Source: Vanessa cardui (Eukaryota > Arthropoda > Insecta > Lepidoptera > Nymphalidae). From it: a stretch of DNA of 64,000 nucleotides. Location: contig NC_061151.1 of the NCBI RefSeq assembly GCF_905220365.1, positions 5,884,197 to 5,948,196 of the forward strand. Direction: 5' to 3'. A model generated the notes under the pieces. It had not been told where the DNA came from. It made no database searches and saw only the letters and a program-made list of their open reading frames with translations. Positions within the stretch are counted from its first letter, which is position 1. Every line of letters starts with the position of its first letter. Positions 36,005 through 49,027 of the stretch are shown one piece after another. The position numbers were made by a program, and so were the translations under genes.

Positions 36005-36360
36005 AAATCAAAATAAACTTTATTCGAGTAGGCTTTTGAATCGTCATTTAACAATTATTTAAAGCTACCACCGGTTCGGAAAGTAGATTCTTCCGAGAAG
36101 AACCGGCAAGAAACTCAGTAGTTCTCTTTCCCTCCTTTTAACATATATTTTATATGTATGGAACTTATCCTGCCTGGAAGTCAACAGGTATTAACTCCAC
36201 GCTTTTTTATCATCTATAAAATCTTGTATCGAATAATATGCCTTATTTGCCAATGTATTTTTTACAAACGATTTGGATTTACGAAACGGCAAAGTTAAAA
36301 ATATCTGCGGAATTTTATTATAGAAGCGGATACCTTGCCCCAAAAAGGATTTATTGACTT
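36005..36360 (+). mobile_element. R4 LINE tail
   Basis: aaaatcaaaataaactttat, ccaccggttcggaaagtaga, ggaagtcaacaggtattaac and ttgtatcgaataatatgcc in order; a 70-bp S3 tail piece follows at 36540-36612. Confidence 0.82.
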
Positions 36361-36612
36361 ATCTTTATCCTTACTTCTAGTGCACATACAATGATTACCA
36401 CTGATATAATCAAAGTGATTAATGTTACTGTGAATATAAATAATATTGTTGTAAATATATAGATCTCCAAAATATAAACTCTGGGTGGGAATACATGAGA
36501 ATATTGGCAATGAAGCAACATGGAGACGAGTGTTTATAAATAAATGAGACAACATCACATACATTACTCTGATCCCAATGTACGTAGTTAAAGCACTTGT
36601 GTTATGGAAAAT

Positions 36613-39597
36613 CAATTTAATATACAAAATTATCAATTTAAAGTTTAATCTTCAACGTTTTTATCATCAAAATTTAGTTTTATTATAAATGTCTTGCTTT
36701 CAAGTAAAGCTACTTTTAAACTGAAGGAAATACTTATTTATTATTTTTATTTTTCTCTTTTAAAAACTATATTCATATAAGTCAAAGAAAAACAACTAAA
36801 ATCCTCATTAATACTAGCTATTCATATCAGAAAACATTACAGTTTTCTTATATCTTTTTTTTTATAATCATTGAACTAATAGAAGCACACTAACCTCTGT
36901 ATGCCAGTAACATTATATTGAAATAGTTTTAACATAAAACCTCTTTAGTGGTTTAAAAAATAAATAATACACCAATATTTTAATAATAATTTACTCATTT
37001 AAATATATATTCTATAATATAAATCTGTTACATTCTTTACATATATAGTTAGTGAGGACGAACCTCGCAAACCGCTCCGTATATTAAAAATACAATTATA
37101 TTAAAATAATAAATTAATTTATTAATATTAATAATACAGCGATTTTTAACAATTTAGCAATAATATCTTTGGCTAAGTAAGATTCCTTTTGGATGAAATA
37201 TAATCCGAGGTCTCCGTCGTATGACTAAACTGCCTTACCGACTTACCGGCTTGATATAATATTGAATTCTATTACAATAACAGTAAGACTTAATTTCGTA
37301 CACCGCAAACACAACACCATACAATTAAATACGTACAAGTCTCAACTCAATATTATTTCAAAATATTCGACGGTAAAAATCGCAAAACAGATAACATAAT
37401 TATACATTAGTAATATTAATCAACAATTTCGTTTGGAAACCTCGCGTTAATCTTCAACAGTAAATAAAATTAAAAAAAAAATTACAGAAAACATAAAATA
37501 AAACAAAAACAATCACGCCTCAAGCACTTAACTAACTTCAACTATGACGACCATAGAGAAGAAATCAACAGAAGTGGCAACTGAAAATTAATACCGCCAT
37601 TTTTTTTTCTTTCAAAATATTGCATTTCAAAACACAAATCGATTCTTGTGAATCGATCCAGTTTGTAATGATAATTTTGAAATATATCTTTTGTACAGAA
37701 ATTTAATAGCGCCCATTTCATACGCGCAGATTAAATTTAGTAAATAAAAATAAGTTACATAGGAACTCAAAATGTATACATACTCAATAAGTAACAATAA
37801 ATAAATAACTGGCAAGGCTTTACATCGTAAATAAAGGAGTTTCCAGCTGAGAAAAATAATCATCAAACACTTCTGAATAATTCCTGTTCTATGGTCGATT
37901 TACTTGCACCGTCAAAACATGAATTTGCACTTTAAACCTTTGGTAATAAGGTTCATTTTCGTTCTAATTTTGACGGATCAAGTACGACGGACGTATATCA
38001 GACGCCCAGAAGGCAATTTAAAATTATTTATAATATCTTATAACATCTCATATTTAGGGCACATTGGGTGTGAGTCAAGTTTTGTTTTAAACCCGACTAC
38101 GAAAGACAAAATTAAAAAAAAAAAAAACATTTTTTAAATTTTACATACAAAGGTTTTATATATTTGTAGACAAAATCACAAAATCATATAAGAAGCTCAA
38201 ATTTAAAATTGTATCTAAAGAAATTATAACCTAAAATTATTAATGGTGGTTCGTAGAATATGGCAAATAATTTAGCTATTTATTTAAAATTAAATTAAAA
38301 CATCATTCATAAAGTAGTCGGTTTTATTTTTTAATCTTAAGCCTAGTAATTTTTCATCATTGTGTAAAAATATTTTCTATTTCAATATAATGATTTTAGT
38401 GTTGCCAGTGTACAAAATTTGACTCAACATACACAATCCAGTGTCAGTCGTTTCATAGACAATTTATGCAATGGACTAATGAAAAAAAAACTGTGTTTAC
38501 TCACCACTAACATTATTTTTAACAGTCCATTACATTTCTTAAAACCTTTTTGCAGTGCGAAATCGAGAAACAGTAAACTTTCGGTCAGATAGATTTAGGT
38601 AAACATAAATATGAAACATCGTTAGGTAACCTGCATGTATTTGCAACTATGTATCGTTCAAATAGTTCAAATAGTGCGAAAGTCCAAGAATGCTCTTCAA
38701 TTGAAGAGTATATTTGTACAGCGACATTTTCTGTTACTTAATCAATAATAAGTACCGACAGCATAATTTATAGATTTTTTCTGATTGCACTGTAAGTTTA
38801 CTGTGACCGTTTTGATGATAATTTAGACGCACAAAGTTAGACAAATCCAAGATAACTAAACAATAATTTGATAAATTAAATTTCAAAAATCTATCACTTT
38901 GTGATTATGTTAGATTCTTTTAAAAGATAAAAAAAAAACTTTGAAACGTCAATTTCTTTTTCCAATCAGAGGATCGAAAAGCTACGACTTCGATCAAGAT
39001 TTTGTAATATAAGAATTAAAAAAAAAAAAACTGTTATTCATTTTGGTTTTTCAAATGTAACATAAGTGATAAAGATATTAATTACACGTATTAATATTTA
39101 ACGATTTTTAGAGTATTGTTGACTCCCGATGCCACGTGTGGCCGTAGCTTTACATATATAGCGTCGCTATCGCTTCGCATCATCAACGCGATGCTTCATA
39201 GCCGTATCTCTGAGTAAACATATATCAACATATTGATCGAATTTTAATTGACATATTTTGTATAAACAAACATATAACATATATATTTAAACTAATAATT
39301 ATCTAATAAATAGATTTTTTAAAACTTCAACAAAGCCACAATAAAAAAATCGTCTGAATATTTGCATTTTTCATTCAACGTGTATAAAAAGACTAGAAGT
39401 TTATAAAACATAAATAAAAACTATATATGTATGTCTAAAATTATATATGAGTATTGTAAAACATAAATTATTAATTACTATTAAGGCTATATCTTTACTA
39501 ATGATGATTTTATGTGATGCCTTTATGAAATGACTTAACCAATATACATAAAACTTGTACCAGAAGATGTAGAAAGTAGTATATGATACCACTACAT
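36613..39597. other. Repeat-poor convergent region, possible Usp2 3'UTR
   Basis: About 3 kb without S1, S2, S3 or M copies. AT-rich with no protein-coding signal. Minus-strand AATAAA matches near 36725-36740 would allow a Usp2 transcript to end here, giving a roughly 6-kb 3'UTR. This is inference. Confidence 0.35.
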
Positions 39598-40250
39598 AGT
39601 ATAAAACAAAGTCGCTTACCGCTGTCTGTCCGTATAAATTAAATCTTTAAAATTGTTCAACGGATTTTGATGCGGTTATTTTAAATAGATAGAGTGATTC
39701 GAGAGGCAAATTTTTGTATATAATACATGGACAATACAGTAAAGAAACACTGACAATTTTAGAAGTCTCTAATGTGATGTCGTTAATAAAGAAATTCTGT
39801 TGTATATTTAGTATCAGTATTGCATCCGTGCGAAGCCGGGTCGTTAGTTATTATATACATATATAGCTGCGTTTTTAACTTACTTTCAGTGGCGGATTTA
39901 CCAATAGGCTATGTAGGCTGGAGCCTAGGGCGACAGATTTAGAGGGGCGGCAAATTTAGTCAAATTTGTTATTATCTTACAGAAAGTAAAAGAAAAAACG
40001 ACTTATAATTATGTGTATACACATTACTTCCGTAATCCGTATATTCGTCACTATATAACGAGTTGGAAAAGTAATCTAGTAACTGACAGAAATATCACCT
40101 AGTTTATAATCATACTAGTAACGGGAAAAAACCGATGTAATGAGGACGATAGAACACAAATCATAAATGTTGCAAAAATAAGTAAGGGGCGGCAAAAATT
40201 TAATAGCCTACTAGCCTAATAGCAGCAGATTTATAAATCCGCCACAGATT
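39598..40250. mobile_element. R5 repeat and M4 MITE
   Basis: R5 at 39598-39850. M4 at 39891-40249 has terminal inverted repeats gtggcggatttacc and ataaatccgccac, with aataggctatgtaggct inside. A second M4 is at 55588-55967 and a piece at 53565-53685. Confidence 0.8.
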
Positions 40251-41870
40251 GCTTTTAATTTACAATTTAATCTGACAATCGTGTTACACAAAAAGGCTTG
40301 AAACTATTTTACATGTAATTTAATATATTATTAATACTAGCTAATACCCGGCAAACGATGCTGTGACTTTATTTTTAACATAATGGACATTTAAATACAA
40401 TATAAATAAATAATAAACTTACCACTGGCATCATTTAAGAGTGTAAACTAACTATAAATTAACAATAAATTATGAAAAATGCAAATTTCAGATTACTTTC
40501 ATCTGTATAACTAATTTCCGCTATGAATAAATATTATTTACATATTTATATGTATTATAATGACTTTTACAATGTAATCTTTTATATTGCATTATAGTAT
40601 TTGATTCTGACATACTACTTGAGATATGTGAAACACACTTTAAATTTTTAACGGTTGTCATATTGATTTTATATGTATATAATCTTATTTTTGTTGTTTA
40701 AAAAAATAATCTCATATTGCTGTTACGATATCATTAGCCAATTTTAAATATATTTTAAACACATATACATATTATTTGTAAATATAGCATTTCTTTATTT
40801 TACTATATAATATCGTAAACATTAGACGCCATTTTGATCGATATGTCAAAAAAAATTTACTTGTGAAAAAAGGCGCGAATTTCGTACAACTTTTGACACA
40901 TGTCAAAATAAATTTTTAATCTGTTCAAAAAAATAGGATAAATTAATTAAAAAATAATATGAATTGATATGTAACTATTTATTAACATTGTTTTTATTGT
41001 ATAAGTCATTATAACATTTTTGTTCTATTGTATGGCCGTTTGTTAATTAAAAATATATTATTCTCTGTAATTAAAAAAAAAACTGAAATAGAATACCGAT
41101 AACTTTCAATACCTTTTTATTCGAGAAATCTAGTTATAATATATTATTTTAAGTCATATCGCTAACGGGATAAGGTTCAAACTTGACTGTTGCTAAATAA
41201 CGCATGTTGCTTCAAAATTAGCTTTATTCAATAGGAATACGGTTTGATTTTGCTTGTAAGATTTTATTTATATAAAACCTCTTTTAAGACGAAATGTTAA
41301 TCATCATAAATATATATACAATAAGGCTATTATTAATGACATCCCCACCCCAATAGATCTATATACTTCGTATAGATATAAAAAATATATAAATAAACAA
41401 TAAATAATCATTACCATTAAATATGGGTCTCGCAAATAAATAGTATATTAACTATATACTATTTAATTATAAAGGTGCGTTCCGACAGATTTAGTTAACA
41501 ACTTCGGTCTTCACAACTAATTCAGACAATTAAAACATTGTAACAACTTTTGTTGTAAACTTAAATTAAAAAACATAAACTTTGAAAGCGTGTCGACAAC
41601 AAAAAGCCTATTCCTCTCGTGTAGACACTGCTTTATAATATATTTAAAATGACTTGCAAATTTAAACCGTATTCTGAATGTCATAAGTTTCGATAACATC
41701 AATTACAAACCAATTTGAACCTTTTCCCGTTAGTAATACATATCAATATAATATATGTTAATCAATAACTCTTTCTGTTTCGATATAGTTTGATATAATA
41801 CATTTCCCTGGTGATGACTAACTCAGCGGTCGCGGCTGAAGCGCGTTCTCTTCTAGAAAATTAAAAACAT
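40251..41870. other. AT-rich, nothing recognised
   Basis: Long A/T tracts, no repeat partners noticed apart from common tails near 40340 (actagctaatacccggcaaa). Confidence 0.3.
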
Positions 41871-41879
41871 CCAAACTTA

Positions 41880-42045
41880 GTATTGTCTTACTCCGGTTTG
41901 AAGGGTCCGTGAGTGAGTGAGTGAGTGAGTGAGTGAGTGAGTTGAGTAACATATTTTAGCATTTTCGATGGCGCATTGATGAATTTACTGTACCACCAAT
42001 ATCTATGGACGGTGGTGACCACTTACCATTTGGTACGGCTTGTAA
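41880..42045 (+). repeat. Old S2 with (gagt)n expansion
   Basis: tactccggtttgaagggtcc leads into gagtgagtgagtgagtgagt (41907-41945); S2's own gtgagtgag is the likely seed. Confidence 0.7.
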
Positions 42046-42089
42046 TTGAGAGTGTTAAAACGTGCCGCTCCTAAATACAGTGAGTGTTT

Positions 42090-42388
42090 TCTAATGAAGT
42101 TGAGTGAGACAGAATATCTATCCCTCTCTCTTGCGTAGTACGATATTGTGATTTTCTTATCACAACTTTAAAGTCCAAAAATCCACAACAGCGCGATTTC
42201 TTAGACACTTTCTGGCTCACACAACCACTTTGTGGAACCAGCTTTCGCCGGCGGTTTTTCCGAACCGATACGACATTGGAACCTTCAAGGAAAGAGCATA
42301 CTCCTTCCTCAAAGGCCGGCAACGCACCTGCAAGCCCCCTGGCGTTGCAGATGTCCATGGGCGGTGGTAGTCACTTTCCATCAGAGGA
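42090..42388 (+). mobile_element. LINE C-terminal fragment
   Basis: Plus strand reads FPNRYDIGTFKERAYSFLKG, then RQRTCKPPGVADVHGRW and a stop, a familiar lepidopteran LINE ORF2 end. Non-functional. Confidence 0.75.
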
Positions 42389-42712
42389 GCCTGTAAATTC
42401 CCACTGCTGAGCTAAAGGTCTCCTCTTCCTTTGAGGAGAAGGTTTGGAACATATTCCACCACGCTGCTCCAATGCGGCTGGAATACACATGTGGCAGAAT
42501 TTCTATGAAATTTGTCGCATGCAGGTTTCCTTCACCGCTGAGCACGAGATGAATTATAAAGACATATCAAGCACATGAATCAGCGGTGCTTGCCTGGGTT
42601 CGAACACGCAATCATCGGTTAAGATGCACGCGTTCTAACCACTCATTATATGCTAGAAAAAGAAAGCAGGTTGGAGAGAGATAGATATATTTTTATACCG
42701 TCTTTTTTACAG
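42389..42712 (-). mobile_element. S1 SINE plus shared flank, just past Usp2 stop
   Basis: S1 at 42389-42645, then tagaaaaagaaagcaggttg to cttttttacag, a flank also found after the S1 copy at 45294-45590. Confidence 0.82.
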
Positions 42713-42723
42713 GGAGGGCGGGG

Positions 42724-42802
42724 CTACGCGCGGGGTACCAGCTCGTAGAACAGTACATAGGCCTCCGGCGAGACCACGTCTCGAGCTGATATGGTCGACA
42801 CC
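42724..42802 (-). CDS. Usp2: Usp2 terminal exon
   Basis: After cttttccag: (R)VSTISARDVVSPEAYVLFYE, then LVPRA and TAG. AYVLFYEL is the usual end of the USP catalytic fold. An S1 SINE lies about 80 bp past the stop. Confidence 0.95.
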
Positions 42803-45800
42803 CTGGAAAAGAAGACACATGACCTCAGAACATTTATTAACCATTAACGCTTAACACTGTCTGTGTCTATTGTTAGCCTATTTATTTTAACATGATCATA
42901 TTTTATTGTATTCAAGTATTATCAGCATAAATAATTCGATTTAAATAGTTGTTACAATTTGCGTTTATTGTCAACATCCGGTTTTGACTAAACTAAATAA
43001 ATCAAAACCGGATGTCGCTACAGTCGGAGGAGGGGCGTGTAAATATTAAATACTAGGAGTAAGGTTAGAAATGGTCATTCTTACTTCAATCGTCGAATTG
43101 GAAGGAACGAGCAAAATAATCAATCTTGTATCATATATTTTGATTGTGAACCACTTCAGGAGAGATAAAGTATTGATTGTGAGGAGAATTTTTGTATTTT
43201 ACCAACACTATGTATGCTTAGATCTTTAGAATTACGCAACGGATTTCGATGCAGGTTTTTCGGGAGATATTGTTTCGAGAGGAAGATATTTGTGGACATG
43301 TACAATATAGCAAAGAAACAAGAAAAAATCTGTAGTATATTTAGCACACGTGCGAAGCCGAGGCGGGTCGCTATGTACATATAAAGATCAGTATATCTCT
43401 GGCATTAATATCAAAATCAAAATCGAAGTAGTTATTTTTTTTTATGGTATAGGTTGGCGGACGAGCATATGGGCCACCTGATGGTAAGTGGTCACCATCA
43501 CCCATAGACAATGAAGCTGTAAGAAATATTAACTATTCCTTACATCGTCAATGTGCCACCAACCTTGGGAACTAAGATGCTATGTCCCTTGTGCCTGTAG
43601 TTACACTGGCTCACTCACCCTTCACACAGGAACACAACAATACTGAGTACTGTTGTTTGGCGGTAGAATAACTGATACGTGGGTGGTACCTACCCAGACG
43701 GGCTTGCACAAAGCCCTACCACCAAGTTAAATTTACTAATAACTCAGTTGTATTGTGTACTACTAAGGGCTTATTATTAATATATGTTTATTTAGAACAG
43801 TATTACATTAACTAGTGTAATTTCAGTAGATCGGGATGACCAAAATAATATTATCGTTCTACAATGATGTTTCAATCTCTCAATCTTTTGTTACAAAGCC
43901 GCGCTATTGTCCAATTGTTTTCTAATGACAGTTCAACCATACTTAAAATAAGAAAAAGTGTTATATGCCAGTATTGCTATGCCATATAAAACAATATTAA
44001 TAACAGTTTTACAAATTATTGATCAATTAATAACAAAAATAATTGTATATAATAAAGTAAATTCAATAGCCTCTATATTCATAATATGCAATAGTAATGT
44101 GATATAAATTATGATATAGAATCAAATGTCACAACACCGTATTGAAGGCTAAGGTTACTCTCGTATATATTGTTATATCCACTGTAATTTTATCAAAAAT
44201 TTCGATGACAGTTTCGTCAACATTCAAAACGCCATTTTTTCAAAAAATCCATGTAACAGTTATTATCATAGATTAATCAAGCTTCGCTGCGCCGATTTGC
44301 TGTCAAATATTTGTTTAGCTTACTTCTACATATAGTATCGTATAGAACATATATATTGTTTAGATGAGGTTAAATCTACTCGCCACTAGATGGCGCCACA
44401 CGCAAACGGTTGTAATTAATTTAAATTTAAGGCACTTAGTGGTAGGGCTTTGTTCAAGACCGTCTGGGTAGGTACCACCCACTCATCATATTCTACCGCC
44501 AACAGTACTCAGTATTATTGTGTTTCAGTTTAAAAGGGTGAGTGAGCCAGTGTAACTACAGGCACAAGGGATATAACATCTTAGTTCCCAAGGTTGGTGG
44601 CGCATTGATGATGTAAGGAATAATTAATATTTCTTAAAGCGTCATTGTCTATGGGTGATGGTGACCACTTACCATCAGGTGGCCCATATGCTCGTCCGCC
44701 AACCTATACCATAAAAAAAAAAACAAATTTCGGGCCTTTCGTTCCATTTGACATTCATTGTCGGTTGTGTCAAGTTGCATTCCTTGTGACTCTTTTATAC
44801 TCTGTGGACATTACTAGCCCATATAGGTAATTCGTAAAACCGGTCACATCCGAATTAAGTACGCTCTCCGAAATTATCAATATTTATTTCTCATACGAAT
44901 ATAATCTTTACACAAACGTAATAACGTGTAATATCATACGACCTAATGTATTCGTCAATTCGACGCGTCGCTTTACACGCGCTCGCTGTCTCGGGTCGAG
45001 CTGACGCGAGAGTCTATAGCGACGAATAGCGTCGAGTGGCGCGATAGGGAGCTGTTTCTATTGGTTGTGTAAGCCGGTTATAATCGGTTTTATTGAATTT
45101 GCCGATGCTACATCTAAGCTATGTCGTACTATATAATAAAATAAAGTTATTTTACTAGTTTCTCGCCTTTTTAAAGTTTAAAATAGTTACCTGGAGTCGT
45201 TATATTCGTGCCAGTCGCCGTTGTAGGGATGCTTGCAGTACGCCGTGTAGTGGCCCGAGTACGTCGTACCTGCGTACAGACAAACTCATTAACAACAAAA
45301 GCCTGTAAATTCCCACTGCTGGGCTAAAGGCCTCCTCTCCCTTTGAGGAGAAGGTTTGGAACATATTCCACCACGCTGTTCCAATGCGGGTTGGTGGAAT
45401 ACACATGTGGCAGAATTTCTATGAAATTTGTCACATGCAGGTTTCCTCTCGATGTTTTCCTTCACCGCTGAGCACGAGATGAATTATAAAGACTAATTAA
45501 GCATCAGCGGTGCTTGCTTGGATTCGAACCCGCAATCATCGGTTAAGATGCACGCGTTCTAACCACTGGGTCTTCTCGACTCTTACTACTCATCATATAC
45601 TAGAAAAAGAAAGCAGGTTAGACAGAGATAGATATATTTATACAACATCTTTTTTACAGTAGATTTTCTTTAAAATTATTATTAAAGGAATTGATATGGG
45701 TATACAACATTGTATAATTTCTTTGTTAAGATATTATTATCATGTTCATGGACCCAAGAAACAGCAAAGTCAAATCATTAACAAGAAGCGAAGCGCCGGA

Positions 45801-48800
45801 CACGCCATATTGTTTTTAGATTTTCTTTTTTTTTCAATTTAATCTTTTAACTTTCAATTTATTTTTTAATATTTCTCACATTTTTTTTAAATTAATCAAA
45901 AGCCAACTACATTTTTTAAATTAAATCTCTCTGTACGATGTAAGGATTTTAATCATACATCCAAATCTGTTTAGGCATTTATGTTTTGATAGTACATACA
46001 TATAGTACGACACAACTTAGATGTCGCATCGACAAAATTTGTAAAACCGATCACATCCGAATTGAGTTCGCATCAATATTCATTTCTCATGCGAATATGA
46101 TTTTTGTACAAACGTAATAACTTGTAATATCATATCACTTAATATTCGTCAATTTGACGCGTCGATTTACATGCACTTGCTTTCTCTGACGCGTGAATCC
46201 ATAGCGACGGATAGCGTCGAATGGCGCGATATCGAGCTATTTCTATTAGTGTGAATCGTTAGTAATCGGTTTTATTGAATTTGCCGATGCTACATCTAAT
46301 TTGTGTCGTACTATACATGGAGTCATGTAACATCAAAGCCGTTGGTGATTCTGGGGGGTATTATAGGGGGGGCTCACCGGAGTGGTTACTGACGGCGTAG
46401 AGGTTGTAGGTTGCGTGCGTGGGGGCGGCGGCGAAGGGCGACATGTCGAGCCCCGACAGCGGGAACTCGACCACCACCGATAGCTTGCCGCGGAAGCGCT
46501 CCGTCGGGGAGAACCTACCACACACGGTGGTCACATCAAATCCTTCATGCAACGTAAGGGGGCAAACCCGCCCTTAAATGTACACTTTTTTTTATATGAG
46601 ACAACATCACATACATTACTCTGATCCCAATGTAAGTAGCTGAAGCACTTGTGTTGTGGAAATCAGAAGTAACGACGGTACCACAAACAACCAGACCCAA
46701 GACAACATAGAAAACTAATGGTAATCTACATCGACTCGGCCGGGAATCGAACCCGGGACCTCAGAGTGGCGTACCCATGAAAACCGGTGTACATACCACT
46801 CGACCATGGAGGTCGTCGATCACATCTTCATAGACTTATAAATCAAAATCAAAATTAAAACATTTATATTTTTAATAACAATTAAGTGAAGCTACCACCG
46901 TTTCGGAAAGTAGAAGAACCGGCAAGAAACTCAGTAGTTACTCTTTTTTAACATTTAAAAAATACAAAGTCATGTCAATTAAATACAATTATTTAAATTA
47001 ATGTATATTGTATTGAAAGTCAACAGGTATTAACTCCACGCTTTTATAAAACTACAACTACAGCTTGTAACTTTTCCACTGCTCAGCTAAGGTCTCCTCT
47101 ACATTTGAGTAGAAGGTTTTGGAACATATTCCACCACGCTGTTCCAATGCGGGTTAGTGGAATACACATGTGGCAGAATTTATATTATATTAAACACGTG
47201 CCTATTTCGTCATTATGTTTTCTGAATTATAAACATATATTAAGCACGTGAATATTCAGCGGCGCTTGCCTGGGTTTGAACCCGCAATCATCGGTTACGA
47301 AGCATTTTAACCAATTGGACATCTCGGCTCTTATTTTACGGTAGGTTGAGTTTCTTTCGCCGGTTCTTCTCAGGTCAGGGTATTTTCTTTTCCGAACCGG
47401 TAGTTCGAAAGGAGGTAGTTTCAATTGACCATCAAAGTGTAATGCTTCTATATTGAATAAAGTCATTTGTGTTTGATAATATGATGAATTGGTGCTACCA
47501 ACTTAAACGGACTTGGAAAAATCCCATCACCAATCAAAATCAAAATAAACTTTATTCAAGTGGGCTTTTACAAGCACTTTTGAATCGTCATTTAACAATT
47601 AAGTGAAGCTACCACCGGTTCGGAAAGTAGATTCTACCGAGAAGAACCGGCAAGAAACTCAGTAGTTACTCTTATTTATATACTCTTTATTGCACACCAA
47701 TATAGACAAAAATAATAGGAACAATTTTACAAAAACAAAGAATAGAAAAATGTACAATAGGCGGCCTTATCGCTAAAACAGCGATCTTTTTTAACATATA
47801 AAAAATATAACGTCATGTTAATTAAATACAATTATTTCAATCAATATATCCCGCTTGGAAGTCAACAGGTATTAACTCCACGCTTTTTTATCATCTACAA
47901 AATCTTGTATCGAATAATATGCTTTTTCTACCAACGATTTGAATTTACTAAACGGCAAAGTTAAAAATTTCGACAAAAATATATGACATATCCTCACCGC
48001 TTCAGATGTAGTACGAGAACCTGGGGGAACTTCTGCACGGTGAACCATTTGAGGCACTTGCGTCGCACACCGCACTTCGAACATGTCTGCGAACATAGAA
48101 ACAGGTCATTAGTATAGCAACTAACTTAACGCATCACATATAGTACGACACAAATTAGATGTAGCATCGGAAAATGCAATGGAATGACAATAAAACCGAT
48201 TACTGACGATTTACACAACCAATAGAAATAGCTCGATATCGCGCCATTCGACGCTATTCGTCGCTATAGATTCACGCGTCAGAGAAAGCAAGTGCATGTA
48301 AATCCACGCGTCAAATTGACGAATATATCAGGTCGTATGATATTACATGTTATTACGTTTGTGCAAAGATCATATTCGCATGAGAAATAAATATTGATAA
48401 TTTGGGATGGCGTACTCAATTCGGATGTGATCGGTTTTACGAATTTTGCTGATGCTACATCTAAGTTGTGTCGTACTATACTATATAATTAAAATGGTAG
48501 ACAAAGTCACTACTCAGTCTATTCCTGTTATTCTTCTTGTTTTAAATCTACATAGAATTAACATTCCGAAACGGTAGCTTTAAATATATTTTAATCATGT
48601 ACCATAACTACCAACAATACTTAAATAAAAAACATTCTGATTTGTATTGATAAATTCCAGTACATACCACCAAAAGTAATACCGGTTTCATATTAAAAAA
48701 TATAACAAAATTAAAAAAGTGCATATAGTAAACTTCTCAATTGACAAGCGAAATATGGCTTGGCTGATTACTCAATCTGGTTGATCAAAATGGCTAGGCT

Positions 48801-48983
48801 ATTTACTGAAAGGCTAATAATAGTCATTGATTGCCACATATACAGAACATAACAATGCTATATATAAAATTAAAGTAAAGTAACAGCCTGTACATTTCCC
48901 ACAGCCGGGATAAGGCCTCCTCTTCCATTAAGGAGAGGGCTTGGAACATATTCCACCACGCTGTTCCAATGCGCGTTGGTGGA

Positions 48984-49027
<44 letters not shown>

